Position numbers and translations under genes: made by a program. Of a DNA stretch of 64,000 nt, positions 1 to 8,735 are shown one piece after another. The first letter of the stretch is position 1, and each line of letters starts with the position of its first letter. The DNA is from JANQGH01 sp039177555. GTDB lineage: Bacteria > Pseudomonadota > Alphaproteobacteria > DSM-16000 > Inquilinaceae. The stretch covers positions 182,268 through 246,267 of the forward strand of contig JBCDFV010000001.1 of NCBI GenBank assembly GCA_039177555.1, given 5' to 3'. Below the pieces are notes generated by a model. It was not told the DNA's origin and did not search any database. It saw only the letters and a list, made by a program, of their open reading frames with translations.

Positions 1-68
1 TTCGGCGTATTGGAACGGCGGTTGTTGGAACGGCCTCTGGAACGCCGGTTGTTCTGACCCTGTCTCAT
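1..68 (-). CDS. DUF4167 domain protein, N-terminal fragment
   Basis: The reverse strand gives an ATG at 68-66 followed by 22 codons that run off the left edge. They begin MRQGQNNRRSRGRSNNRR, the basic Asn/Arg-rich start typical of the DUF4167 family of Alphaproteobacteria. An AAGAGG Shine-Dalgarno lies just upstream. The family has no established function; its basic, low-complexity N-terminus suggests nucleic-acid binding, which is inference. Finding it immediately downstream of prmC matches the usual order in the class. Only the first residues are present, so nothing can be said of the rest. Confidence 0.8.
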   Translation of the reverse strand, partial: MRQGQNNRRSRGRSNNRRSNTP

Positions 69-336
69 ATGCCTCTTGTCGCGTTGTCGCTTGCAAGTCT
101 CTGATGAGGTATCACTGCCGAGGTCCTGGTGACGAACCCAATGACGTATCGCCAAGCCGGGCGCACTGCCAAGTAGATCATCCAACCGTCGCCGCTGTCC
201 GACAACAGGTCCCTAGAACGCTCAAGTCGATTCGACATGATCGAATCGGCGCGCTGCGACAATACCTGTGGGCAACCGTCGCAACCACAAGGCGGACCCT
301 AGCGCAACTGGCACCGCCGACAAACAGATTTTTGAC

Positions 337-1200
337 TTATTTCCCCGGGTTTCGGGGCTTTAGCACCAATACCCGATCGATTGCCGCTAAATCGGAGCGT
401 GTTTCGACGGTTTCAAGCCCTTGCACGGCCATCAAGGCCGAAACGGCCCCGGCCTGACCGGCACCGATCTCCAGCGCGGCAACGCCGTTTTGCGCCAGCA
501 AAGGCCCGATACGGCCGGCCAGAGCCCTGTACGCGTCCAGACCGTCCGCCCCGGCAAACAGGGCGAGAGCGGGGTCATGGTCCCTCACCTCCGGCATAAG
601 CGCGGCACGCTCGCCATCGGACACGTAAGGCGGATTGCAAACAACCATGTCGAAACGCGCCTCGACCGCGTCGGCCCAGTTGCCAGCCATGAAGCAGGCA
701 CGATCGAGGAGACCGAACGACCGTGCATTGGCGCACGCGACCGCCGCCGCGCCCTCCGCAAGATCGACGCCGAGGCCCCACGCGTTCGGGCGTTCGGCCA
801 ACAGCGCCAGCAGAAGACACCCCGTGCCCGTTCCCAGGTCGAGCAGCCGGTAGCGACCATCGGTTTCCGGCAGATGGTCAAGCGCGGCGGCAACAAGCGT
901 CTCGCTATCGGGCCTTGGGTCCAACGTATCGGGGCCGAGTGCGAAGGCGAGGCTCCAAAACTCCCGCTGGCCGAGGATGCGTGCGACCGGCTCGCGGTTC
1001 AAACGGCGCGCCACCATCTGCGCCAGACGGGCGGTTTGATCTGCGTCCAACACATGGTCGCGCGCGGCGAGAACCCCGCCGCGATCGAGCCCCGTGGCTG
1101 CCTCGACCAGCAGGCGGGCATCGACGGCGCCATCGTCTATGCCGGCCGCCAAAAGCCGGCTTCTGGTGGTCGTGAGCGCATCGCCAATCGTGGCGATCAC
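337..1200 (-). CDS. prmC: Peptide chain release factor N5-glutamine methyltransferase PrmC
   Basis: PrmC methylates the glutamine of the GGQ motif of release factors RF1 and RF2, using S-adenosylmethionine, in the cytoplasm. The 287-residue protein has the N-terminal helical domain, a SAM motif LLDLGTGTGCLLLALL near residue 120, and the catalytic CNPPYVSD motif near residue 190, the NPPY signature of N5-glutamine methyltransferases. The start is GTG at 1200, overlapping the prfA stop by four bases (GTGA), so the enzyme is translationally coupled to its own substrate RF1. Length and motifs are normal for the family. Confidence 0.96.
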   Translation of the reverse strand: MIATIGDALTTTRSRLLAAGIDDGAVDARLLVEAATGLDRGGVLAARDHVLDADQTARLAQMVARRLNREPVARILGQREFWSLAFALGPDTLDPRPDSETLVAAALDHLPETDGRYRLLDLGTGTGCLLLALLAERPNAWGLGVDLAEGAAAVACANARSFGLLDRACFMAGNWADAVEARFDMVVCNPPYVSDGERAALMPEVRDHDPALALFAGADGLDAYRALAGRIGPLLAQNGVAALEIGAGQAGAVSALMAVQGLETVETRSDLAAIDRVLVLKPRNPGK

Positions 1201-2267
1201 GCGATCTCCGCCAGCCGGGCCGCCTCGTCCTCGGCGATCAGGGCGTCGATGATCTCGTCCAGCGCCTCGCCATTGATGATCTTGTCGATCTTGTAAAGGG
1301 TCAGATTGATCCGATGGTCGGTCACCCGTCCTTGCGGGAAGTTGTAGGTGCGGATGCGTTCGGACCGGTCGCCGGAACCGACCTGGCTGCGCCGGTCGGC
1401 GGCGCGTTCGGCGGCCAGGCTGGCCCGCTCCGCCTCATACAGGCGCGAGCGCAGGATCTTCATCGCCTTGGCCTTGTTCTTGTGCTGGGACTTTTCATCC
1501 TGCTGCGAGACGACGATGCCCGTCGGCAGGTGTGTGATCCGAACGGCGCTTTCGGTGCGGTTGACATGCTGGCCGCCGGCACCGGAGGCGCGGAACACGT
1601 CGATGCGCAGATCCTTGTCGTCGATCTGGATGTCGACGTCTTCCGCCTCGGGCAGCACGGCGACGGTCGCGGCCGAGGTATGGATGCGCCCCTGGGCCTC
1701 CGTCTCCGGCACCCGCTGCACCCGATGAACACCGCTTTCGAACTTCAGCCGGGCAAAAACGTTGCGGCCGGTCACGCTGGCGACCGCCTCCTTGTATCCG
1801 CCGGTATCGGTCTCGGCGAGTTCCATGATCTCGAACTTCCAGCCGTGCAGGGCGGCAAAGCGTTGATACATCCCGAACAGGTCGGCGGCGAACAGGGCCG
1901 CCTCGTCCCCGCCCGTGCCGGCGCGGATCTCCAGGATGGCGTTCTTCTCGTCCGCCTCATCCTTCGGCAGCAGCGCCAGTTGCAACTGGCGCTCCATATC
2001 CGGCAGGCCCTGCTTCAACTCGCGGGCCTCGGCCTCGGCCAAAGCGCGCATTTCCGGGTCGGCCTCGGCGGCCACCATGGCCTCCAGATCGGCCAGTTCG
2101 CTGCGGGCCGATTTAACCGCCTCGATGCGTTCAGCCACGGGTTCTAGTTCCGCGTATTCCTTGGAATAGGCGGTGTAGTCGTCCGGCGACAGGGTACCCT
2201 CGGCCATCAGCGCGCGAAGCTCCGCCACCCGGCCGAGGACCTTGTCGAAATTCTCGTCCAGGCTCAC
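1197..2267 (-). CDS. prfA: Peptide chain release factor 1
   Basis: RF1 recognises UAA and UAG stop codons in the ribosomal A site and triggers hydrolysis of peptidyl-tRNA. The 356-residue product has the GAGGQHVNRTES catalytic loop near residue 230. It carries a P-x-T tripeptide (VPETEAQGR, near 185), the stop-codon reader that separates RF1 from RF2 (which has SPF). The start appears to be GTG at 2267, matching the conserved N-terminus of the family, without a clear Shine-Dalgarno. It is followed by prmC with a four-base overlap. A GC-rich hairpin lies upstream. Confidence 0.97.
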   Translation of the reverse strand: MSLDENFDKVLGRVAELRALMAEGTLSPDDYTAYSKEYAELEPVAERIEAVKSARSELADLEAMVAAEADPEMRALAEAEARELKQGLPDMERQLQLALLPKDEADEKNAILEIRAGTGGDEAALFAADLFGMYQRFAALHGWKFEIMELAETDTGGYKEAVASVTGRNVFARLKFESGVHRVQRVPETEAQGRIHTSAATVAVLPEAEDVDIQIDDKDLRIDVFRASGAGGQHVNRTESAVRITHLPTGIVVSQQDEKSQHKNKAKAMKILRSRLYEAERASLAAERAADRRSQVGSGDRSERIRTYNFPQGRVTDHRINLTLYKIDKIINGEALDEIIDALIAEDEAARLAEIA

Positions 2268-2329
2268 GGGCGCGGCACTCGCTTGGTCTCGTACAACTTC
2301 ATGGTGGGTGACGGGCTTTTAGTGCATCC

Positions 2330-2392
2330 GCCGCCGGCCCGCAACGGCGGCGCCCGCAGCCATGCGCCACAGACTAGCTGAAAAACCAGCTA
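2330..2392. other. Two hairpins between ispG and prfA
   Basis: GCCGCCG (2330-2336) pairs with CGGCGGC (2345-2351) across 8 bases. TAGCTG (2375-2380) pairs with CAGCTA (2387-2392), the latter overlapping the ispG stop codon. No run of T follows either stem on the minus strand, so these may be weak terminators or mRNA processing elements in the ispG-prfA spacer rather than classical intrinsic terminators. Confidence 0.35.
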
Positions 2393-3547
2393 TTCGGCTG
2401 CCGGCCGCATGGCGGTGGACTTTTCGGCCTCTTCGATCTCGGCCACCTTTTCCGCCGCTTCAATTTCGGCCGCCTTTTCCTCGACCATGGCGACGAGGTG
2501 GTCGACGACCGACTTATCTTTCAGGCGATGGTTCGGCACGCCGGCGACATAGACCTGATGGGTGCCCTTCCCGCCGCCGGTGAAGCCGATATCGGTCATC
2601 AGCGCCTCACCCGGCCCGTTCACAACACAGCCGATGACCGACAGCGTGATCGGCGTCGTGATGTGTGCCAGCCGGTCTTCCAGTTCGCGCACCGTGTTAA
2701 TCACGTCGAACTGTTGGCGCGCGCAAGACGGGCAGGAGATGACGGTGACGCCCCGATGCCGCAAACCCAGCGACTTCAGAATCTCGTAGCCGACCTTGAC
2801 CTCTTCCACCGGATCGGCGGACAGGCTGACCCGGATCGTGTCGCCGATGCCGGACCACAGCAGCATACCAAGGCCGACCGAACTCTTCACCGTGCCGGCC
2901 AGCATCCCGCCGGCCTCGGTGATGCCCAGGTGCAGCGGATAGTCGCAGGCGTCGGCCAGTTGCTGATAGGCCGCGACCGCTAGGAAGGGGTCGGAGGCCT
3001 TGCAGCTGATCTTGAACTCGTGGAAGTCGTGATCTTCCAAGATCCGAATATGGTTCAGCGCGCTTTCCAGCATCGCCTCGGGGCACGGCTCGCCGTACTT
3101 CTCCAGCAGATCCCGCTCCAGCGAGCCGGCATTCACGCCGATGCGGATGGAACAGCCATTGTCCTTGGCGGCCCGCACGACCTCCGCCACCCGTTCGCGC
3201 GAACCGATATTGCCGGGGTTGATCCGCAGACAGGCGGCACCGTTTTGCGCAGCCTCGATACCCCGTTGGTAGTGAAAATGGATGTCGGCGACGATCGGCA
3301 CGTCGACCTCCGGCACGATCTCGCGCAAGGCGGCGCTGGACGCCTCGTCCGGGCAGGAGACGCGCACGATGTCGGCGCCGGCCTCGACCACCTCGTTGAT
3401 TTGCGCGATCGTCGCCGGCACGTCGGACGTGATGGTGTTCGTCATCGTCTGAACCGTGATCGGCGCGTCGCCGCCAACCGGCACCCGGCCGACATGGATC
3501 TGGCGGCTTGTCCGGCGGTATATGTCGCGATAAGGGCGCAGACTCAT
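2390..3547 (-). CDS. ispG: 4-hydroxy-3-methylbut-2-en-1-yl diphosphate synthase IspG
   Basis: IspG converts 2-C-methyl-D-erythritol 2,4-cyclodiphosphate to HMBPP, the penultimate step of the MEP isoprenoid pathway, using a [4Fe-4S] cluster and flavodoxin or ferredoxin. The 385-residue bacterial-length protein starts with the typical RRTSRQIHVGRVPVGGDAP segment and TIM-barrel strands. The cluster ligands are visible as VISCPSCAR (near 268-271) and IGCVVNGPGE (near 305). The last 30 residues are an unusual Glu/Ala-rich tail (repeats of AEIEAAEK type) beyond the usual end. It lies between the RodZ-like gene and prfA on the same strand. Confidence 0.97.
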   Translation of the reverse strand: MSLRPYRDIYRRTSRQIHVGRVPVGGDAPITVQTMTNTITSDVPATIAQINEVVEAGADIVRVSCPDEASSAALREIVPEVDVPIVADIHFHYQRGIEAAQNGAACLRINPGNIGSRERVAEVVRAAKDNGCSIRIGVNAGSLERDLLEKYGEPCPEAMLESALNHIRILEDHDFHEFKISCKASDPFLAVAAYQQLADACDYPLHLGITEAGGMLAGTVKSSVGLGMLLWSGIGDTIRVSLSADPVEEVKVGYEILKSLGLRHRGVTVISCPSCARQQFDVINTVRELEDRLAHITTPITLSVIGCVVNGPGEALMTDIGFTGGGKGTHQVYVAGVPNHRLKDKSVVDHLVAMVEEKAAEIEAAEKVAEIEEAEKSTAMRPAAE

Positions 3548-3621
3548 GACTCTATGCTCCTGGCCCTAGGCCAGCGTTTCGCTCAATAGTCCAACGGGTT
3601 GCCGATGGAATCGGCCGTGCA

Positions 3622-4815
3622 TCACTGAGATATGACCGCACGGCCCTCGCGCAACAAGTCCGGGTCGAGACTTATGTTGCGAATGACCTCGCCCTGTTGC
3701 CCGAGCGAAGGCACGGCCGCACCGTCGACCAGAACCTCTAGGCCGCCGGCGTTGCCGGTGAACAGGGTCAGGCCGGGCTCGTCGGGCACCTGATAGCTGT
3801 CCCCCGGGGTCATGACGCGGGTCATGATCATGTCGCCGCCGGCATCCCTGACCAGCACCCAACTGTCCGTGGTCGCGCGCATTTCGATCCGGTTGCCAGC
3901 GGTTGCTGGCTGGGCTGCTTCGGGCGTCACCGGCGGCTCCGGTGGCGGCGCGAGCGCTTCGGCCTCATCGGCCGGGGTTTCGGGCCCCGCCGAGATCAGC
4001 AATCCCAGCGCCTCGCTCTCGGATTGATCCAACGGCGCCGCGCCAACCGAGTCCCCCGCGAGGAACTGTTCAGCCTCGTCGCCGGACGCATCCGCGACCG
4101 GCTGATCGATCGCTTCGGGCTCGGCCTCGCCCGGCGCGACGTCGGGGATGATCGCCTCTTCGATGTTTGCCGCCTCCGCAGCAGGCAGGTCGGGCAACGG
4201 AGACGAGATTTCCGTCGGTTCGGACGTTTCTTCGGCCGTGGCTAGATCGACCGCCAAAGGTTCCGGCGCCTCCGTATCCGCCGGCGGCGGCTCTTCCTCC
4301 AACAGCGTGGCGAGCCGATCGGGAACCGGTGCCACGACCGCCACCTCCTGGCTGTCCTCGCTGGACAGATAGTACCAGCCGCCATAGGCCGCGGCCGCCA
4401 ACACGATCGCAACCAGCCCGATGGCGACGCCCGAGACGCGCGATGTCGGCGGCGGTGCCGGGAAAACCAGGTTCTGCCGCTGGGTCAGCGCCGACTGTTC
4501 GTTCTTGAAGCGCCGAATAAGCTCGTCGGCATCCAGGTTGAGGTAGAGCGCGTAGGTCCGGATGAACCCGATCGCATAGACGGAGCCCGGCAGATCTTCG
4601 AAACGCCCATCCTCGATGGCTTGCATGTAGGAGAAACGAATGCGAAGATTTTGAGATACTTCCCAAAGAGTTAGGCCAATTTCTTCGCGCGCCGCCTTGA
4701 GAATGGAGGAAACGGTTTGAGGGGCGGCACCCACCGACTCGTCACTGTCGTTCGCCGACGGCGGAAGGCCGGTTGGATCGACGATATGAAAGGGTCTGCG
4801 TCTGCTCTGTGCCAT
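3622..4815 (-). CDS. RodZ-like membrane-anchored helix-turn-helix protein
   Basis: This 397-residue protein has the RodZ architecture. An N-terminal Xre/Cro-type helix-turn-helix (about residues 35-105, with ILKAAREEIGLTLWEVSQNL) is followed by one membrane segment (VSGVAIGLVAIVLAAAAYGG, near 150), a long acidic Pro/Glu/Ala-rich periplasmic linker (about 170-300) and a C-terminal DUF4115 beta domain (WVLVRDAGGDMIMTRVMTPG). In model bacteria RodZ links MreB to the cell-wall elongation machinery. The neighbour ispG is a common partner in other genomes too. No strong Shine-Dalgarno precedes the ATG at 4815, so the start is less certain than the call. Confidence 0.85.
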   Translation of the reverse strand: MAQSRRRPFHIVDPTGLPPSANDSDESVGAAPQTVSSILKAAREEIGLTLWEVSQNLRIRFSYMQAIEDGRFEDLPGSVYAIGFIRTYALYLNLDADELIRRFKNEQSALTQRQNLVFPAPPPTSRVSGVAIGLVAIVLAAAAYGGWYYLSSEDSQEVAVVAPVPDRLATLLEEEPPPADTEAPEPLAVDLATAEETSEPTEISSPLPDLPAAEAANIEEAIIPDVAPGEAEPEAIDQPVADASGDEAEQFLAGDSVGAAPLDQSESEALGLLISAGPETPADEAEALAPPPEPPVTPEAAQPATAGNRIEMRATTDSWVLVRDAGGDMIMTRVMTPGDSYQVPDEPGLTLFTGNAGGLEVLVDGAAVPSLGQQGEVIRNISLDPDLLREGRAVISQ

Positions 4816-4954
4816 GCCAACAATGCCGCAGGTTTCTGCCGAGGGGGGTACTCAACACCGTCCCCGGTACGTATCTGGCGCGGTCGCGGCGGTTGACCAG
4901 TCCGTCCCGGACGTTCGTTTTGCGGTCGAGACCGGTTCTCCGCGAGCCCCGTTC

Positions 4955-4965
4955 ATGATTATCAT
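4955..4965. promoter_or_regulatory. Palindrome ATGATTATCAT upstream of rodZ-like gene
   Basis: A perfect 5-bp inverted repeat with one central base lies about 140 bases upstream of the RodZ-like start, in the 213-base spacer after the ptsP stop. It sits in an AT-rich patch and could be a regulator site. No regulator is identified and chance occurrence is possible. Confidence 0.2.
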
Positions 4966-5028
4966 TGATGGCGCCACGCTTAAAGCCCCTCGGTACCTCA
5001 AAAGGGCCCTATTTGAACGTCTCCACCG

Positions 5029-7305
5029 CTACGTGATCAAACCATGGTCGCGGGCGTACGCGCGCAGATCGGTCCGCACGCTCGCGCTGTCACGACGACG
5101 CAGCGTACGCACGAAGTCGGCAAGGGCGTCGACCTCGACACCGAGGATCATGGCTTTCACCGGCCCCACCGAGGTTGCCGCCATCGACAGCGACCGATAG
5201 CCCAATCCGATCAGCGCCATGGCTTCCAGCGGCCGCCCGGCCATTTCGCCGCAGACGCTGATCGGCTTGCCCGCCCTCTCGGCCTTGGCGGCCAGGTCGC
5301 CGAGAATGTTGAGGAAAGCCGGCGACAAGGTGTCGTAGCGATTGGCCAGCTTGGGATCGCCGCGATCCGCCGCGAACATGTACTGCAGCAGATCATTGGT
5401 GCCGACCGCCAGAAAATCCGCACGCGACAGCAAGGCATCGAGTTGCCAGAAGACCGCCGGAACCTCGACCATCGCGCCGATCTGCAGGTCGCTGGGCGCG
5501 ACGTAGCCCTGATCCAGCGCCCGGGCAAGCTCGCGGTCCATCAGGCGGCGCACGGCATCGAACTCCGCCGCCTGGGCGACCATTGGGAACATGACGCGCA
5601 GCGGCCTGCCCTCTGCCGCCCGGATCAGCGCGCGCAACTGCTTCAGCAACATCGCCGGCCGGTCCAGGCCCATGCGGATGGCGCGCCACCCAAGCGCCGG
5701 GTTCTGTTCGGTCTCCGCCGCGAAATAGGGCAGCGACTTGTCGCCGCCGACATCCAGCGTGCGGAAGGTCACCGGCTTGCCCTGGGCCTGCTCAAAAATG
5801 CGGCGGTAGAGATCCGTTTGCGCGGCGACGTCGGGATAGGCCGAGCGCACCATGAACGGGATTTCGGTGCGATAGAGCCCGATGCCGTCCGCGCCCGCCG
5901 ACGCCAGATGCGGCAGGTCGATCAGCAGGCCGGCGTTCAGGTTCAGCGAGATGCGCACCCCGTCCCGGCTGACCGCTGGCCGACCGACAAGCTCGGCATG
6001 GGACTGGGCGCGTTCGGCCCGTACCGCCAGGCTCTGTTCGAACGCGCCCAACGCGTCTTCCGACGGGCGAACGAAGACCTGGCCGTTGTCGCCGTCGACC
6101 AGAACCACATCCAGCGGATCGATGATGTTAAGCGCATCGGCACAACGCCCGACGACCGGAATGCCGAGGGCCCGGGCAACAATCGCGACGTGGCTGGTCG
6201 CCGATCCCTCCTCAACTACGACGGCGCGGAGGCGCTTTTGCTCATAATCAAGCAACTCCGCCGGCCCGATCGTGCGGGCGACGAGCACAACGTCGTCAGG
6301 CAGCGTGCCAACGGCCGCCTGCGACCCCTTGCCGGACAGGTTGAGCAGCAAACGCGTGGCCAGATCGTCGAAATCGGTCATCCGCTCGCGCAAATACGGG
6401 TCCGTGATACGGGCCATGCGCGCCGCGGTGTCGTTGCGCACCCGTTGAACCGCTGCCTCGGCCGTCAGGCCGGACTGGATCGCCTCCTCGATCCGGCGCA
6501 CCCAGCCGCGATCCTCGGCGAACATGCGGTAGGTCTCCAGGATGTCGAGGCCTTCGCCGATGCCACTGTCCTCTGTGATCTCGACCAGCCGGTCCAATGA
6601 TCGGTGCATGGCCGCCAGCGCCGTACCGAGGCGCTGAACCTCGCGCACCGGTTCGTCGGCGACCATCTCGCGCACGGTTAGCTGCGGCCGGTGCAGAACT
6701 GCCAGCCCCCTCGCCAACCCGTCATTGAGCGGCATGCCCTCGATACGGGCCGGCAGCGTGCCCCCGGCCTCGGATGCGGCGACCTCTCCCTTGTCGCCAA
6801 GCTCACCGCCCGCCACCAGTTCGGAGACGACCATGGCGACGGTTTGAAGCATCTCGACTTCTTCGTCGGCATAGACGCGCGGCCGGCGGTTTTGGATGAC
6901 CAGGACACCGCGAACCTTGCCGTCGCGGATCAAGGGCACGCCCAAAAAGGAATGGAACGGGTCCTCACCCGTTTCCGGGCGGTAGGCAAATTTGGGATGG
7001 CGGGCCGCATTGGCGATGGCCGCCGATCGCGCCGTCGCGGCGACATCACCGACAAGACCCTCGCCGACGCGCAGCCGGGTCTGATGGACGGCTTCCGGGT
7101 TCAGACCGACGGTCGCGAACAGTTCCAACACCTCGCCGGGCCGCACGACGTAGCAGGAGCAGACCTCCGCCACCATTTCCGCCGCGATCAGGCGCACGAT
7201 CTTGTCGAGCCTGGCCTGGGCCAGGCCGGAGCCGGCCATCACGTCCCGCAGCCGGGACAACAGCCGGCGCGACTGGGTCATGGGCGTGATGGGCGCAACC
7301 GACAT
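5029..7305 (-). CDS. ptsP: Nitrogen-type PTS enzyme I (PtsP, EI-Ntr)
   Basis: PtsP autophosphorylates from phosphoenolpyruvate and passes the phosphate to NPr, starting the regulatory PTS-Ntr cascade. The 758 residues show an N-terminal GAF domain (about 20-165, with LRVGEGLVGDVAATARSAA), the EI N-terminal helical region, the swivelling phosphohistidine loop GSATSHVAIVARALGIPVVG near residue 370, and the PEP-binding TIM barrel with DVGGDKSLPYF and the catalytic-Cys loop VCGEMAGRP near the C-terminus. The GAF domain distinguishes it from sugar-PTS enzyme I. It follows lysC on the same strand after 61 bases, a common alphaproteobacterial arrangement. No HPr or EIIA gene is in the window. Confidence 0.95.
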   Translation of the reverse strand: MSVAPITPMTQSRRLLSRLRDVMAGSGLAQARLDKIVRLIAAEMVAEVCSCYVVRPGEVLELFATVGLNPEAVHQTRLRVGEGLVGDVAATARSAAIANAARHPKFAYRPETGEDPFHSFLGVPLIRDGKVRGVLVIQNRRPRVYADEEVEMLQTVAMVVSELVAGGELGDKGEVAASEAGGTLPARIEGMPLNDGLARGLAVLHRPQLTVREMVADEPVREVQRLGTALAAMHRSLDRLVEITEDSGIGEGLDILETYRMFAEDRGWVRRIEEAIQSGLTAEAAVQRVRNDTAARMARITDPYLRERMTDFDDLATRLLLNLSGKGSQAAVGTLPDDVVLVARTIGPAELLDYEQKRLRAVVVEEGSATSHVAIVARALGIPVVGRCADALNIIDPLDVVLVDGDNGQVFVRPSEDALGAFEQSLAVRAERAQSHAELVGRPAVSRDGVRISLNLNAGLLIDLPHLASAGADGIGLYRTEIPFMVRSAYPDVAAQTDLYRRIFEQAQGKPVTFRTLDVGGDKSLPYFAAETEQNPALGWRAIRMGLDRPAMLLKQLRALIRAAEGRPLRVMFPMVAQAAEFDAVRRLMDRELARALDQGYVAPSDLQIGAMVEVPAVFWQLDALLSRADFLAVGTNDLLQYMFAADRGDPKLANRYDTLSPAFLNILGDLAAKAERAGKPISVCGEMAGRPLEAMALIGLGYRSLSMAATSVGPVKAMILGVEVDALADFVRTLRRRDSASVRTDLRAYARDHGLIT

Positions 7306-7366
7306 CAGGCCGCGCCCCCGAAACGGTCGAAGGCTTCTCTAACGGCGTCTTTCTTCGGCCAAATCC

Positions 7367-8584
7367 TCAAGCGTCCAGCCCGTAAGCGGTGTGAAGCGCG
7401 CGCAACGCGAGTTCTGTGTACTGCTCAGCGATCAGTACGCTGATCTTAATCTCGGAGGTAGAAATCACCTGGATATTAATACCGTTTTCGGCCAGCGTGC
7501 GGAACATCGTTTGTGCCACGCCAGCATGGCTGCGCATGCCGACACCGATGACCGAAACCTTCACCACGTTGGGGTCCGGCAGAAGGTAGTCGTGGCCAAG
7601 CTGGTCCTGGCGCTGCTGCAGCACCTCGACCGCGCGGTCCAGGTCCGACCGGCCGACGGTGAAGGTCATGTCGGTCGACTTGCCGTCCTCGGAAACGTTC
7701 TGGACAATCATGTCGACATTGATGGCGGCATCGGCCAATGGCCCGAAGATGGCGGCCGCAACACCTGGCTCGTCAGCGACCTTCACGAGCGTGATCTTGG
7801 CTTCGTCTCTGGTGTAGGCAATGCCGCTAACGACTTCTTGTTCCACGATTTCTCCTTCGTCGACCACCAAGGTGCCCGGCACATCCTCGAAGCTGGAGAG
7901 CACCTGGACCCGCACGCCGTGCTTCATGGCCATCTCGACGGATCTGGTCTGCAACACCTTGGTGCCCAGCGACGCCATCTCCAGCATTTCTTCGTAGGTG
8001 ATCTTATCCAGTTTGCGCGCGCTGCGCACGATTCGCGGATCGCTGGTGTAGACGCCGTCGACATCGGTGTAGATGTCGCAGCGATCGGCACCCAGCGCCG
8101 CCGCAAGCGCCACCGCCGAGGTATCCGATCCGCCCCTGCCGAGGGTTGCGATCCTGCCCTGCGGCGAGACGCCCTGGAATCCGGCAACGACGGCGACCTC
8201 GCCACGCTTCAGCCGCGTGTCCAGTTCGGCCGGATCGATATCGAGGATCCGCGCCTTGCCGTGCACGTCGTCGGTGCGCATCGGGATCTGCCAGCCCTGC
8301 CAACTGCGCGCATTCACGCCGTCGGCCTGCAGGGCCATCGCCAACAGGCCGGACGTCACCTGCTCGCCAGAAGCGACCACCGCGTCATACTCGCGCGCCT
8401 CGTACAAGGGCGCGATCGAATCGCAATAGCCGACCAGTTGGTTGGTCACCCCGGCCATCGCCGACACGACCACCGCGACCTCGTTGCCGCGCGCGACCTC
8501 GGCCTTGACCTTCTCGGCGACATTCTTGATGCGGTCGATATCGCCGACGGATGTGCCGCCGAACTTTTGCACGATACGGGCCAT
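7367..8584 (-). CDS. lysC: Aspartate kinase
   Basis: Phosphorylates L-aspartate, the first step to lysine, threonine, methionine and diaminopimelate. The 405-residue protein begins MARIVQKFGGTSVG, the kinase signature, with the amino-acid kinase fold to about residue 245. Two C-terminal ACT domains (from about 265, with ITLVKVADEPGVAAAIF and VSVIGVGMRSHAGVA) normally bind lysine and/or threonine for feedback inhibition. It is monofunctional, without a homoserine dehydrogenase domain. It is divergent from ubiG across 151 bases and precedes ptsP. No lysine riboswitch-like structure is apparent upstream. Confidence 0.97.
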   Translation of the reverse strand: MARIVQKFGGTSVGDIDRIKNVAEKVKAEVARGNEVAVVVSAMAGVTNQLVGYCDSIAPLYEAREYDAVVASGEQVTSGLLAMALQADGVNARSWQGWQIPMRTDDVHGKARILDIDPAELDTRLKRGEVAVVAGFQGVSPQGRIATLGRGGSDTSAVALAAALGADRCDIYTDVDGVYTSDPRIVRSARKLDKITYEEMLEMASLGTKVLQTRSVEMAMKHGVRVQVLSSFEDVPGTLVVDEGEIVEQEVVSGIAYTRDEAKITLVKVADEPGVAAAIFGPLADAAINVDMIVQNVSEDGKSTDMTFTVGRSDLDRAVEVLQQRQDQLGHDYLLPDPNVVKVSVIGVGMRSHAGVAQTMFRTLAENGINIQVISTSEIKISVLIAEQYTELALRALHTAYGLDA

Positions 8585-8735
8585 GGCTTCTCATTCCGGT
8601 CAAGCCGGCAGACAGAGTTAAATCGGGCGGGATGCCCGCCAGGCGCGACCAAACGCTGCGCCGACATTGCCTGGGCGAGGCGGCGTATCCATACTCGCAA
8701 CATCGCACCGTTGCAACCGACGGACAGGAAGCCCG

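Noticed and set aside
104..457. Plus-strand frame between DUF4167 and prmC
   Set aside because: It overlaps prmC antisense, has no ribosome site and no family features; the 268-base spacer is better read as the DUF4167 promoter region.
5044..6600. A 518-codon plus-strand frame opposite ptsP, and similar long antisense frames over prfA, secA, guaA and guaB
   Set aside because: High GC removes stop codons in opposite frames. None shows a family motif or ribosome site, and the other strand encodes well-known proteins.
7306..8735. Lysine or other riboswitch near lysC
   Set aside because: The 151-base lysC-ubiG spacer is too short and lacks the conserved elements; only a compact GGCGGG-ATG-CCCGCC hairpin (8626-8640) is visible.
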